A stretch of DNA of 64,000 bases from Flavicella sediminum (GTDB lineage Bacteria; Bacteroidota; Bacteroidia; Flavobacteriales; Flavobacteriaceae), in assembly GCF_006381105.1 (NCBI RefSeq), contig NZ_VDET01000002.1:1091578-1155577 (forward strand), given 5' to 3'. Position 1 is the first letter of the stretch. Each line of letters begins with the position of its first letter. Position numbers and translations under genes: made by a program. Of this stretch, positions 45,945 to 54,177 are shown one piece after another. The notes beneath the pieces are model-generated. The model saw only the letters and a list, made by a program, of their open reading frames with translations. It ran no database searches and had not been told where the DNA came from.

Positions 45945-45945
45945 T

Positions 45946-46686
45946 TTATTTTGTCAGCTGAAGCCTTTCCAGCAGCTCAGCCTTTTTATTTCTACTCACA
46001 CTTGCCGTCAACCCATTGGTTAGTACCAACTCACCTCCCATTCGTTTCATGTATTCTTTTACATGGTCTAAATTTACCAAAAACGAATTATGCACTCTAA
46101 AAAAAGAATTGTATTCAAATTTTTTTTCAACTTCTTTTAAGGTTTTAGAAACCAAAATAGTTTTATCACATTTTAAATAAATGGTTGTGTAGCTTTTATC
46201 AGATTGCAACATTACCACATCATCTTTGTCTAATAAATAAATTTTTCCATCTGCCGTAATATTTATCTTTTCACAAGTTTTTCCAATGGACTGCATTACG
46301 GTTTCTAACTTATGTCCAATATTTTCTTTGTCTAATTTTATTCGAACTTTTTCTACCGCTTCAATAAGTTCAATTTTATCTATCGGCTTCAACAAATAAT
46401 CTACGGCACTGGCCTTAATTGCTTTTAAAGCAAACTCGTCATGCGCCGTAGTAAAAATGACAGAAAAATCTCTAAAACCTGCTTTTTCTAAAAAAGAAAA
46501 ACCATCCATTTCGGGCATTTGAATATCCAAAAACACCACATGTGGGCAAAAATCTCTAACAATATCTAATGCTTTTTTAGGGCTTGAACTTGACACTATT
46601 TCAACATCCGAAACATACCTTTTCAACTTCCACTCTAACACTTCTAAGGCATCAACTTCGTCATCAACTAATAATATTTTCAACAT
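45946..46686 (-). CDS. LytTR-family response regulator
   Basis: 246 residues. Receiver domain with Asp8/Asp9 and phosphoacceptor Asp54 (FLDIQMPEMDG), Lys102 in LLKPIDK; then a LytTR DNA-binding domain (about 140-240) with FFRVHNSFLVNLDHVKEY. The regulator gene comes first and the kinase second in the same operon. Targets are not evident. Confidence 0.9.
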   Translation of the reverse strand: MLKILLVDDEVDALEVLEWKLKRYVSDVEIVSSSSPKKALDIVRDFCPHVVFLDIQMPEMDGFSFLEKAGFRDFSVIFTTAHDEFALKAIKASAVDYLLKPIDKIELIEAVEKVRIKLDKENIGHKLETVMQSIGKTCEKINITADGKIYLLDKDDVVMLQSDKSYTTIYLKCDKTILVSKTLKEVEKKFEYNSFFRVHNSFLVNLDHVKEYMKRMGGELVLTNGLTASVSRNKKAELLERLQLTK

Positions 46687-46735
46687 GAATTCTTCTTTTA
46701 TATTTTACTAAAATAACCTTTTTCTACAAACCCGC

Positions 46736-47380
46736 TTAAACCAATGCAAAACAATAAATCGCAATAAAATGACTGATACTTCCAAACAATACTAAAAAAT
46801 GAAATATTGCATGGTTATACGCTAGTTTGGGTAGGGCAAAAAACAAAGCACCCAAGGAATAAAATATTCCTCCTAGCAACAAAAATCTCAGACCTTCACT
46901 CGAAAAATTTTCCAACAAAGATCGTAAGGCAAAAATAACCATCCAACCCATAGCAACATAGGTAATCACAGAAATGGTTTTATATTTTCCAATAAAAAAT
47001 ATTTTATAAAAAACACCTATAATGGCCAATACCCAAGAAAACCCAAATATAAGCCAGCCTATTTTTCCCTGCAGTACTACTAGTGCTACAGGAGCATAAG
47101 TTCCGGCAATTAAAACATAGATAGCCGCATGATCAAAAATATTTAAATAGTATCGTATTTTTCTGTTTTTTGCACTGTGGTATAAGGTAGATGCCACATA
47201 CAAAATAATCATGCTAAGTCCGTAAATTATAAAACTCAACATTACTAACGGATCTTCGTATTGAAGCGCCTTGCTGATTAAAAACGGAAACGCTATTAAA
47301 CTCAACAAAACCCCCAGCCCATGCGAAATAACATTCCACCTTTCTTCTTTTTCCGGATAATATTTCACCTTAAATTCCAT
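46736..47380 (-). CDS. trhA: Hemolysin III family / PAQR membrane protein
   Basis: 214 residues with seven membrane helices. The family histidines and acidic residues are visible: ERWNVISHGLGVLLSL, ASTLYHSAKNR, FDHAAIYVLIAGTYAP and the C-terminal NHAIFHFLVLFGSISHF, the zinc-binding pattern of PAQR proteins. Bacterial TrhA members have been linked to membrane-energy and fatty-acid balance; a toxin role is doubtful. It lies between a LytTR regulator and a PlsC-like gene, all on the minus strand. Confidence 0.9.
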   Translation of the reverse strand: MEFKVKYYPEKEERWNVISHGLGVLLSLIAFPFLISKALQYEDPLVMLSFIIYGLSMIILYVASTLYHSAKNRKIRYYLNIFDHAAIYVLIAGTYAPVALVVLQGKIGWLIFGFSWVLAIIGVFYKIFFIGKYKTISVITYVAMGWMVIFALRSLLENFSSEGLRFLLLGGIFYSLGALFFALPKLAYNHAIFHFLVLFGSISHFIAIYCFALV

Positions 47381-47412
47381 TCTTTTAAGATACGAAAAAA
47401 GTGGTAAAACTT

Positions 47413-48159
47413 CTAGTTTTTTTGGTGAAGTACTAAATCTTTATACAACAGTTCATGCGTTGAATCTCGAAGCTGAGAAAAGGCATTTTTATCTAAGTTT
47501 TCCGTTTCAATTTGTGGGTGAATTTTCACTCTTAAAAAACCTGGAGATCCACTGAAAAAAGTATAGGAAAATCTTTTTTTACAATCGTAAAACGACAAAG
47601 GTATGATGGGTATTTTATGTGCCAAGGCCAATTTAAAAGCCCCTCCCTTAAACTCTTCCAAAACAATTGATTCATCTTCTGGAACCAATCCCTCAGGAAA
47701 TATACAAATACTCAGGCCTGTCGCCAATCTTCTTTGCGCTTCTTTAAACACTTTTTGTCGACTCCTAAAATCTCCTCGATCAACCAAAATACAGGTCCGT
47801 TTATAAAAAAAACCGAACACAGGTATTTTAGCCAACTCAGCTTTCCCTACAAAAACAAAAGGATTTTTAACCACCACCAGCATCAACATAATATCAATCA
47901 TTGATGTGTGATTTGCCACAAACATAAAACTCTTGTCTTTCGGAATTTTTTGAAGAATTTCTTTCTTGACTTTAAACCCCATGCCAATTAAAATCAGTTT
48001 TGCCCAAACCTTTGCTACTTTAAAAAAAACAGGATACCAAGATTCCTTTGCGGTTACAATGAGCAGTACAGGAGCCCCAATGACAATAACCCCTGTAAAA
48101 AGAAGGTAAAACCAAATTCGCCAAAGCAGTCTTAAAATGTTTCTGAAAAGTGTAATCAT
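47413..48159 (-). CDS. plsC: 1-acyl-sn-glycerol-3-phosphate acyltransferase (PlsC)
   Basis: 248 residues. An N-terminal membrane segment (about 8-35) then the acyltransferase domain. The catalytic HX4D is standard: NHTSMIDIML. Other blocks are TCILVDRGD and FPEGLVPED (the common FPEGTR is altered to FPEGLV). It should make phosphatidic acid at the inner membrane. Its intact HX4D makes it the better candidate for the main PlsC in comparison with the HX4E protein at 13700-14443. Exact -7 boxes occur at 48165-48172 and 48183-48190. Confidence 0.88.
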   Translation of the reverse strand: MITLFRNILRLLWRIWFYLLFTGVIVIGAPVLLIVTAKESWYPVFFKVAKVWAKLILIGMGFKVKKEILQKIPKDKSFMFVANHTSMIDIMLMLVVVKNPFVFVGKAELAKIPVFGFFYKRTCILVDRGDFRSRQKVFKEAQRRLATGLSICIFPEGLVPEDESIVLEEFKGGAFKLALAHKIPIIPLSFYDCKKRFSYTFFSGSPGFLRVKIHPQIETENLDKNAFSQLRDSTHELLYKDLVLHQKN

Positions 48160-48164
48160 CCATT

Positions 48165-48172
48165 CAAAAATA
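48165..48172 (-). promoter_or_regulatory. -7 promoter box of the PlsC gene
   Basis: TATTTTTG on the minus strand ends 5 nt before the ATG at 48159. A second exact match, TATGTTTG at 48183-48190, gives a longer leader. Which is used cannot be told. Confidence 0.35.
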
Positions 48173-48265
48173 GTCTATTTGCCAAACATAAGAACCCTTC
48201 CTAATCACAATTAAAAATTTCGGGTAAAATTTGTCCCCCTAAATTAAAAATCTAGATACTTTGCT

Positions 48266-48273
48266 TACTTTTG
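48266..48273 (+). promoter_or_regulatory. -7 promoter box of trpS
   Basis: TACTTTTG matches TAnnTTTG exactly and lies 17 bp before the trpS ATG. Confidence 0.45.
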
Positions 48274-48290
48274 TCTACAAATAAAATTAA

Positions 48291-49259
48291 ATGTCAAGAA
48301 TACTTACAGGAGTACAAAGTACAGGTACACCACACCTTGGAAACTTATTAGGAGCAATTATCCCGGCTATTGAAATGGCGAACAATCCAGAAAATGAATC
48401 GTTTTTATTCATTGCTGATATGCATTCGCTTACTCAAATTAAAGATGGAACCACTTTAAGAAACAACACCTATAGCACTGCTGCTGCCTGGCTTGCTTTC
48501 GGACTTGATATTAACAAAACTGTATTTTACCGTCAGAGTGATGTTCCTGAAACAACAGAATTAACTTGGTATTTAAGTTGTTTCTTTCCATTTCAACGAC
48601 TGACACTTGCCCATTCTTTTAAAGACAAATCAGATCGTTTGGAAGATGTAAATTCTGGTTTATTTGCATACCCGATGTTAATGGCGGCTGATATTTTATT
48701 ATACGATGCTGAAATTGTTCCTGTTGGTAAAGACCAACTACAACATTTAGAAATTACACGTGATGTTGCCAGTAGATTCAACCATCAAATGGGAGAAACG
48801 TTTGTTTTACCTGAGGCGAAAATTCAAAAAGGTACCATGTATGTTCCTGGAACAAACGGTGGAAAAATGAGTAAATCGCAAGGTAATATCATTGATATAT
48901 TTTTAGATGATAAAAAATTGCGCAAGCAAATCATGAAAATTCAAACGGATAGTACTCCGATGGAGGATCCTAAAAACCCGGATACTTGTAATTTATTTGC
49001 CTTGTATAAATTATTAGGTTCTGAAGAACAAATTGCAGATTTAAGAGCAAAATATGAAGCTGGAAATTTTGGATACGGACATGCAAAACAAGCTTATTAT
49101 GAACTTGTGATAGAAAAATTTGCAGTGCAAAGAGAACGCTACAATTACTATATGGCCAACTTAAATGAAATAGACGATGCGCTAGCAATTGGTGCTGAAA
49201 AAGCTAGAAAAGTAGCTGCTGATGTTTTAAAAAGAACACGTAGCAAACTAGGATATTAA
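48291..49259 (+). CDS. trpS: Tryptophan--tRNA ligase
   Basis: 322 residues, class I aminoacyl-tRNA synthetase that charges tRNA-Trp. The HIGH-like motif is TPHLGN (residues 13-18) and KMSKS is at 192-196. GKDQLQHLEITRD and the Trp-pocket region DILLYDAEIVPVG are also standard. Length is usual for bacterial TrpRS. It is a single gene with its own promoter and a strong terminator. I saw no Trp-related leader or T-box in the short 5' region. Confidence 0.96.
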   Translation: MSRILTGVQSTGTPHLGNLLGAIIPAIEMANNPENESFLFIADMHSLTQIKDGTTLRNNTYSTAAAWLAFGLDINKTVFYRQSDVPETTELTWYLSCFFPFQRLTLAHSFKDKSDRLEDVNSGLFAYPMLMAADILLYDAEIVPVGKDQLQHLEITRDVASRFNHQMGETFVLPEAKIQKGTMYVPGTNGGKMSKSQGNIIDIFLDDKKLRKQIMKIQTDSTPMEDPKNPDTCNLFALYKLLGSEEQIADLRAKYEAGNFGYGHAKQAYYELVIEKFAVQRERYNYYMANLNEIDDALAIGAEKARKVAADVLKRTRSKLGY

Positions 49260-49281
49260 AAACACTGTTCAAACAAACTTT

Positions 49282-49307
49282 AAAAACCCCACGCTTGTGG
49301 GGTTTTT
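49282..49307 (+). terminator. Intrinsic terminator after trpS
   Basis: AAAAACCCCAC and its exact complement with a GCTT loop, followed by T-rich sequence, 22 bp after the stop. The stem works on both strands. Confidence 0.93.
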
Positions 49308-49353
49308 GTTTTTATATATTGCGCTAGATTCTTCGATATTGCCTATTAAAACT

Positions 49354-49447
49354 GCGTTAAGGATAGAACAATTTGTTTGAGCTCTTTTAAGATTGGTCAC
49401 AATTTTAAAAAGCGAGTTGTGATAGCCTGCCCCATAGGGGAACGCCC
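49354..49447 (-). repeat. REP-like palindromic intergenic element
   Basis: A 94-bp segment bounded by GCGTT and AACGC, starting 5 bp after the CcsA stop. Read on the minus strand it begins GGGCGTTCCCCTATGGGG, holding a CCCC-TAT-GGGG hairpin. A TCACAA/TTGTGA hairpin (49397-49422) follows, and the element ends TCCTTAACGC. From memory this start and end resemble a dispersed repeat in Bacteroidota genomes; I could not check copy number. No ORF of its own. Confidence 0.45.
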
Positions 49448-49452
49448 AAAAA

Positions 49453-50256
49453 TTACCCTTGCGTATAGGTATGTACACTTGTATTGGCAACAGGCAAATA
49501 ATTTACGCCAAACCAGCAGACTAGCAAAACCACAAATGCCAACGCCAAAATGGTCAAAGCTTGTTTTGTTTTTTGTACATGAAAATATCGGTAGTGGATA
49601 TAAATCAAATAGCCCATCCAAGTTAAAAATGCCCAAACTTCTTTCGGATCCCAAGTCCAATAATGCCCCCAAGCTTCTTTTGCCCACAAAGCACCAAATA
49701 GCAAACCTAAGGTCAAAAATGCAAAACCGATATACACCAAATTATCAGCTAGTTTTAAAGTTTCCATTGAAAAATTTCCTTGGTAATTGTCTACCCACCC
49801 CTTAATAGCCACAATACTTGAGGCGGCCAAAACGGCATAAGAAAATAAATACACCAATACATGCGGTACAAACCAAGGGCTTTGCAAAGCAGGCATCAGG
49901 GTTTTTGAGTAGGTTTCAGGATTCAAATAATTGACAACTAAAAACATGCCTGCCATAGCAATACTATAGGCCAAAAACCATTTGTAGCGCCATCTTATAT
50001 ACGTAACAAAACCAATTAGTGGTAAAAATGTAGCATACCACAAACGTGTTTCTCCTAAAGTTCTCATGGGAGGTCTATCCAGCTCTACCCAAAGTTTTGC
50101 CACAAAAGCAATTAATATGCACCAACCCAATAAAATGAACACATGAGCAAATTTTAAAAGCTTTCCTTTTTTATAAGAAAGCAATAATACGATGAATCCA
50201 ACCAACCAAAAAAGGCCAACAATTCCGCTATATAAAGGAAAATCTATCCAAGTCAT
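49453..50256 (-). CDS. ccsA: Cytochrome c biogenesis protein CcsA (system II heme handler)
   Basis: 267 residues with about eight membrane helices. The heme-handling WWD-type motif is visible as WGHYWTWDPKEVWAFLTW near residue 190-207, with histidines in flanking helices. With ResB it exports heme and attaches it to CxxCH motifs. It starts 2 bp after the ResB-like stop, so nrfH, nrfA, resB-like and ccsA form one operon. Confidence 0.92.
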   Translation of the reverse strand: MTWIDFPLYSGIVGLFWLVGFIVLLLSYKKGKLLKFAHVFILLGWCILIAFVAKLWVELDRPPMRTLGETRLWYATFLPLIGFVTYIRWRYKWFLAYSIAMAGMFLVVNYLNPETYSKTLMPALQSPWFVPHVLVYLFSYAVLAASSIVAIKGWVDNYQGNFSMETLKLADNLVYIGFAFLTLGLLFGALWAKEAWGHYWTWDPKEVWAFLTWMGYLIYIHYRYFHVQKTKQALTILALAFVVLLVCWFGVNYLPVANTSVHTYTQG

Positions 50257-50257
50257 T

Positions 50258-51505
50258 TTAGTCTTTTTTAGTTATTTTATTTCCAACCCAAAACATATAA
50301 ATTGCGCCAGCTATCATCATAAATATTCCTGTATAAATAATGGGCAGCCAGGGGTCTCTAACCAATTCTATAACACTTAATTCTGACCATTTTCCTTTCC
50401 GATCGTCGTAACTTAATTGGTAGATATTCCAACCTTCAAATTTAAACGATTTATTTACCTCTAGAATGGTGCTAATACGTTCGCCTTCGTTGGTTAAAAT
50501 ATCAATATCGGAGCTAAATTTTTTCGCTTCGGGAATGGTCATCACTATAGAATAATCTTCACTTATTTTTAAAGATTCGTAAGGGTATCGAAAACTTCCA
50601 CTACTAATCCATCCCTTTGCAATAGAATCTGTTGCCGTATTTTTTACCGTTACCGATGCAGATGGCGGTGAACCTACTTCATTAACAAAGTAATAACCTT
50701 CACCTAGTTTGCCTGAAGTTGCTAAATATTCATTGATGGTTACTTGATAATTCTTAAAAAAATAGGTTTCTCCTTTTTCTACCAAATACAAGTTTTTTCC
50801 ATTGTTATGGGCAATACTTCCCGACTTATTATCGACCAAAGCCAATTTTGGATTGTATTCTTCAATCATAAAATCTTTCAAATAAAAAGCAAAAGGCAGT
50901 TCTATTTGGTTGTTGTTGCTATCTGTGGCAATCCAACTTGGTTTTCCTTCATACACATCAACGGTCAATCTTTGTAAGTCTCCGCTACCCAAAACACCTG
51001 CTATCAAAGCCAAAAACAAGCCCAAATGATTTAATACAAAACCAAAGTTAGACCAACTAAATTGCAAAATCCGTTTGATGGTGATCAAACCTAAACAGGT
51101 TAAAAATTGAAACAAAATTAATAAGAATGCCCAATTACTTGTCATTCTATTCAGTCCAAAATTTTGAATGAAATTGTTCTCTGAAGGCACTTGCGGAATA
51201 ATTCCCATAACCATAACCAATAAAGTAACCAGAGCAATGCTAGAAATGGAAGCGGGTACTTTTGTAAGCCAACGAATTAGCTGAATGTGCGAAAACCATT
51301 TATATGCCACTAACAAGCTTACAGAATACCCCACAATAAAACACATATTGTACGGATAAGAAACTGAAAATTCATTTCCAGAAGCTACAAAAAGTTCTAA
51401 AAACAGACCTGTAACAATTAATCCAAAACCTATAAAAAAAGATTCAACGTAACCCCAAGGATGCTCCCATGAATTACGTTGAATTTTTTGAGTAGTATCA
51501 CTCAT
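50258..51505 (-). CDS. ResB-like cytochrome c biogenesis protein
   Basis: 415 residues. Three to four N-terminal membrane helices (within about 20-205), a periplasmic domain (about 210-385) and a last helix near 390-410. Features of ResB/Ccs1 are NHLGLFLALIAGVLGSGDLQRL and the C-terminal VRDPWLPIIYTGIFMMIAGA. It is the partner of the CcsA-like protein in system II heme attachment. In some Bacteroidota the two are fused; here they are separate and 1 bp apart. Position after nrfA suggests it serves NrfA maturation, perhaps including the unusual CxxCK site. Confidence 0.85.
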   Translation of the reverse strand: MSDTTQKIQRNSWEHPWGYVESFFIGFGLIVTGLFLELFVASGNEFSVSYPYNMCFIVGYSVSLLVAYKWFSHIQLIRWLTKVPASISSIALVTLLVMVMGIIPQVPSENNFIQNFGLNRMTSNWAFLLILFQFLTCLGLITIKRILQFSWSNFGFVLNHLGLFLALIAGVLGSGDLQRLTVDVYEGKPSWIATDSNNNQIELPFAFYLKDFMIEEYNPKLALVDNKSGSIAHNNGKNLYLVEKGETYFFKNYQVTINEYLATSGKLGEGYYFVNEVGSPPSASVTVKNTATDSIAKGWISSGSFRYPYESLKISEDYSIVMTIPEAKKFSSDIDILTNEGERISTILEVNKSFKFEGWNIYQLSYDDRKGKWSELSVIELVRDPWLPIIYTGIFMMIAGAIYMFWVGNKITKKD

Positions 51506-51520
51506 AATTATTTTTATTTT

Positions 51521-53011
51521 CTAATAACCTGCTTCTCTTTTAGCAGCTGCCTCTTTCCATTTAGGCAATAATTCTTTTTTAAATTTAGCTTTTTCAGCTT
51601 TTAATTTGGCAATATCTAAACCGATATATTTTTGTGCAGCTTCTTTTGTTTCTATGGCAGGATAGGATACCTCTCCAGCAAAGCCAAGTTCCATTAGCAA
51701 TTTGGCCAATTTAATTCTTGTTTCCTGAGTAATATCAATTCCTTTTCCAATGACTCTTCCTAACTCTACAGGAGCATGGAAAGATCCTCCGTGTGATGCC
51801 GCAGCATAATCCCAACGCCATTGTCCTAAACGAATTCCATGTAAAATATCTTTCATTTGTTTTTCAGAAGCGCCTAAATCCCAACATTTTTTTGCTTCTA
51901 CATGCGCACGGACCAACAATCTTTCTAACTGATCTCTATTTTCAATAATACGATCTTGGTTTTGGTAAACATTTTGCGTCAACACATCTTTTTCTTCACG
52001 GTGACAAACTTGACATGAATTGGCCACATTGTTTAAAGGTGACTGAATATGATGGTCTGTAAATTTCTGGCCACCTTCCGTTTTATATGGCATATGGCAA
52101 TCGGCACAAGAAACACCTCTTTGTCCATGAATTCCCATTTTGAACACCTCATAGCCTGGATGTTGTGCTTTTAACATGGATGCTTTACTCAATTTATGTA
52201 CCCAATCTACATGGCCAATATTATCGTAATAGGCTTCCATGTCTTCTACAGTCTGTCCATCATCCCAAGGAAAAACTAAATAAGGCGTTCCTTCTTTTCC
52301 TGGTATATTTTTGTCAAAATAGTATTCTACATGGCATTGCGCACATACCAAAGAACGCATATCATTATGACTGGCTTTTTTAATGTCTTTTCCTTGTCTT
52401 TCAAAAGCTTCAATCAAAGCAGGTCTGGTAACTTTTAAGTTCATGGTTTTAGAATCATGACAATCGGCACAGCCAATAGGATTCACTATTTCTGCTCCCA
52501 ATTTTCCCCATTTCCCTTTGTAAAACTCTTCCACTCCTTGTTCATTCATAATTCTTGGAACATCAGGAGATTTACATGTCCAACAAGTAGAAGGCATAGG
52601 TCCATCCTTGTCGCCTGTTGGTCCTCCCGTACGTAAACTATTATGAATATCTTCAACAGCATAAACATGTCCACGACCTTGATTGTAATCTTTAGAGAAT
52701 CCATAACCGGCCCAAAGAACCACCAACCTAGGATCTACCTCCAACATATCAATCATGGCATTTCCGTTGTATTTTGAATTAAATGTCGAATCGGCCGTTT
52801 TATAATACGACTGAAATTCTCGAGGAAAATTTTCTCCCCAAACTTCATTTCTAGGTTCTAATTCTTTAATTTTATTTACAGGTGTATAGGCAAATTTGGC
52901 TTCCATTTTGCGTTCTGTAATTGAGGAAACTAGCAGTCCTAATAAAAAGACTACGACCAAAGATGCAAAAAACAGCACCCAATTCATCCAAGGTTTTCTT
53001 TTATTGCTCAT
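51521..53011 (-). CDS. nrfA: Ammonia-forming cytochrome c nitrite reductase, catalytic subunit
   Basis: 496 residues. Pentaheme enzyme reducing nitrite to ammonium in the periplasm. The active-site heme motif CWTCK is at 143-147; four CxxCH motifs follow at 181-185, 223-227, 302-306 and 333-337. The catalytic Tyr is in HVEYYF and the distal His in TDHHIQSP. An N-terminal hydrophobic segment (about 10-30) may stay as an anchor. It begins 2 bp after nrfH. The pair gives respiratory nitrite ammonification with NrfH as quinol oxidase. Confidence 0.97.
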   Translation of the reverse strand: MSNKRKPWMNWVLFFASLVVVFLLGLLVSSITERKMEAKFAYTPVNKIKELEPRNEVWGENFPREFQSYYKTADSTFNSKYNGNAMIDMLEVDPRLVVLWAGYGFSKDYNQGRGHVYAVEDIHNSLRTGGPTGDKDGPMPSTCWTCKSPDVPRIMNEQGVEEFYKGKWGKLGAEIVNPIGCADCHDSKTMNLKVTRPALIEAFERQGKDIKKASHNDMRSLVCAQCHVEYYFDKNIPGKEGTPYLVFPWDDGQTVEDMEAYYDNIGHVDWVHKLSKASMLKAQHPGYEVFKMGIHGQRGVSCADCHMPYKTEGGQKFTDHHIQSPLNNVANSCQVCHREEKDVLTQNVYQNQDRIIENRDQLERLLVRAHVEAKKCWDLGASEKQMKDILHGIRLGQWRWDYAAASHGGSFHAPVELGRVIGKGIDITQETRIKLAKLLMELGFAGEVSYPAIETKEAAQKYIGLDIAKLKAEKAKFKKELLPKWKEAAAKREAGY

Positions 53012-53013
53012 AA

Positions 53014-53619
53014 TTATTCTTCTTTTTTATCTAAATCGTTAACATATTTCTCTAACCAATCGGGCACCGTTTCTTGGTGTTCACTTGGCACTTTACCATA
53101 ATATTTTACTGAGGAAAGACTGTGTACTTTGCCATGCGGGACTTCCTTATGACATTCCCAGCATTTCCGTTCTGTTCTGTTGCTAAAATGATTTTCAACT
53201 TGGCCACTCAACTTCGCATCCATGACTTGATCTTGGTGACAACGAATACAATTATTATGGACCACCTCTATTCCAGCTTCTTTCATTTTTATTACTTCAG
53301 GTTCTCCTTTGGTTGTAAAAACATACCCATGGTACAGGCCATCTTTGGCTTTAAAAAAATATTTATTGAAAACATTGTCGTGCGGCACATGGCAATCGTT
53401 GCATGAAGCTACTTCTCTATGAGAACTATTTAACCAAGTTGTGTATTGAGGTGTCATTACATGACAATTGGCACATGTTTTTGGATCATCTGACAAATAG
53501 GAAATCGCTTTGGATTCTATCAAAGCATAAAATGTAAGTCCTGTCATTGCTCCTAACAGAATTATTACGGGAACCCTCCATGCTTTCGGAGGAATAAAAA
53601 ATCTAAATAGCCTGTTCAT
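53014..53619 (-). CDS. nrfH: Cytochrome c nitrite reductase small subunit (NrfH)
   Basis: 201 residues from the ATG at 53619; the longer frame to 53715 adds 32 residues without similarity to NrfH. One N-terminal membrane helix (about 15-35), then four CxxCH motifs: CANCH, CNDCH, CIRCH and CWECH. This is the NapC/NirT family quinol dehydrogenase that passes electrons to NrfA. The upstream gap has a palindrome ATGATTTTTGTCAT (53702-53715) and a hairpin that may attenuate transcription. Confidence 0.95.
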   Translation of the reverse strand: MNRLFRFFIPPKAWRVPVIILLGAMTGLTFYALIESKAISYLSDDPKTCANCHVMTPQYTTWLNSSHREVASCNDCHVPHDNVFNKYFFKAKDGLYHGYVFTTKGEPEVIKMKEAGIEVVHNNCIRCHQDQVMDAKLSGQVENHFSNRTERKCWECHKEVPHGKVHSLSSVKYYGKVPSEHQETVPDWLEKYVNDLDKKEE

Positions 53620-53771
53620 TTGTGTCTGTTTAACATAAAAAAAGATTTCAATGTCTTTTATTTTTACATTACAAAAATTAGGCTTTTTAAGCTTTCTGTT
53701 AATGACAAAAATCATGTTTCATAAAAAAAGAAGGAAAATATTATACTATTTTAAAAACCTCCAAAAAAAAC

Positions 53772-53823
53772 AAAATAAACCTGTCTTAATCAAAAAACAC
53801 AACAACAACTACAGGTTTATTTT
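53772..53823 (-). terminator. Long hairpin with T tract, terminator-like, upstream of nrfH
   Basis: AAAATAAACCTGT and its exact complement (13 bp) enclose a 26-nt loop. On the minus strand it is followed by TTTTGTTTTTTTT-type sequence. It lies 150 bp upstream of the nrfH ATG in the nrfH direction, and its first arm overlaps the end of the small ORF at 53786-53893. Confidence 0.55.
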
Positions 53824-53893
53824 TAAGAACAATTTCATCGTTAATAGTAACACAAATTTGAACTAAATAAGAATCATATGTCTTTTTTTTCAT
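53786..53893 (-). CDS. Possible 35-residue leader or small protein
   Basis: ATG at 53893, stop TAA at 53786. The peptide begins MKKKTYDSYL and ends PVVVVVFFD. Upstream on the minus strand are TTTG, an 18-bp spacer and TGTATTTG (one mismatch to the -7 box), then AGAGGG before the ATG. The stop sits between the two arms of the hairpin at 53772-53823, in the loop next to the second arm, so a translating ribosome would cover the first arm. Either a leader peptide of nrfHA, a small gene, or chance. Confidence 0.25.
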   Translation of the reverse strand: MKKKTYDSYLVQICVTINDEIVLKNKPVVVVVFFD

Positions 53894-54177
53894 TTTTTAC
53901 CCTCTTAACAAATACAACTTTAAAAAAAACAAAACAAACGATAAACAACTTAAAAACAAAAACTTACAGCTACAATAAAGCTAAAAACAAACTAGACAAG
54001 TTTGATTTTAAAAAAATTGGGTTAGAAAAAACAGAAATCTACTACCTCCCTTTCGTTTCCAATTTAGTAGTATCTTTAAGAACCTTTATGATGAATTTTT
54101 CTGGAAAATTACAAATCTAAGTTCCGCTATCTGGCCAACTTTTGACAGGATAGTTATGCGCTTAAAATAATCGATAT

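Larger units (their letters stand above)
53620..54177. other. 558-bp intergenic region between nrfH and the ECF sigma gene
   Basis: Very AT-rich. It should hold the nrfHA promoter (a near -7 match is TAATTTTTG on the minus strand about 53680) and the sigma-factor promoter. Features I can point to are a 14-bp ATGA-N6-TCAT palindrome (53702-53715), a 13-bp-stem hairpin (53772-53823), a small minus-strand ORF (53786-53893) and an exact minus-strand -7 box TAGATTTG (54112-54119). An 80-codon plus-strand frame at 53878 looks like chance. Confidence 0.6.

Noticed and set aside
49377..49805. 142-codon plus-strand and 96-codon minus-strand ORFs over the 3' end of ccsA
   Set aside because: Both are alternative frames of the ccsA gene and the adjoining palindromic element; no recognisable protein.
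53878..54120. 80-codon plus-strand ORF before the sigma gene
   Set aside because: Composition is Lys/Asn/Thr-rich low-complexity of AT-rich intergenic DNA, no family resemblance, and it overlaps minus-strand signals.
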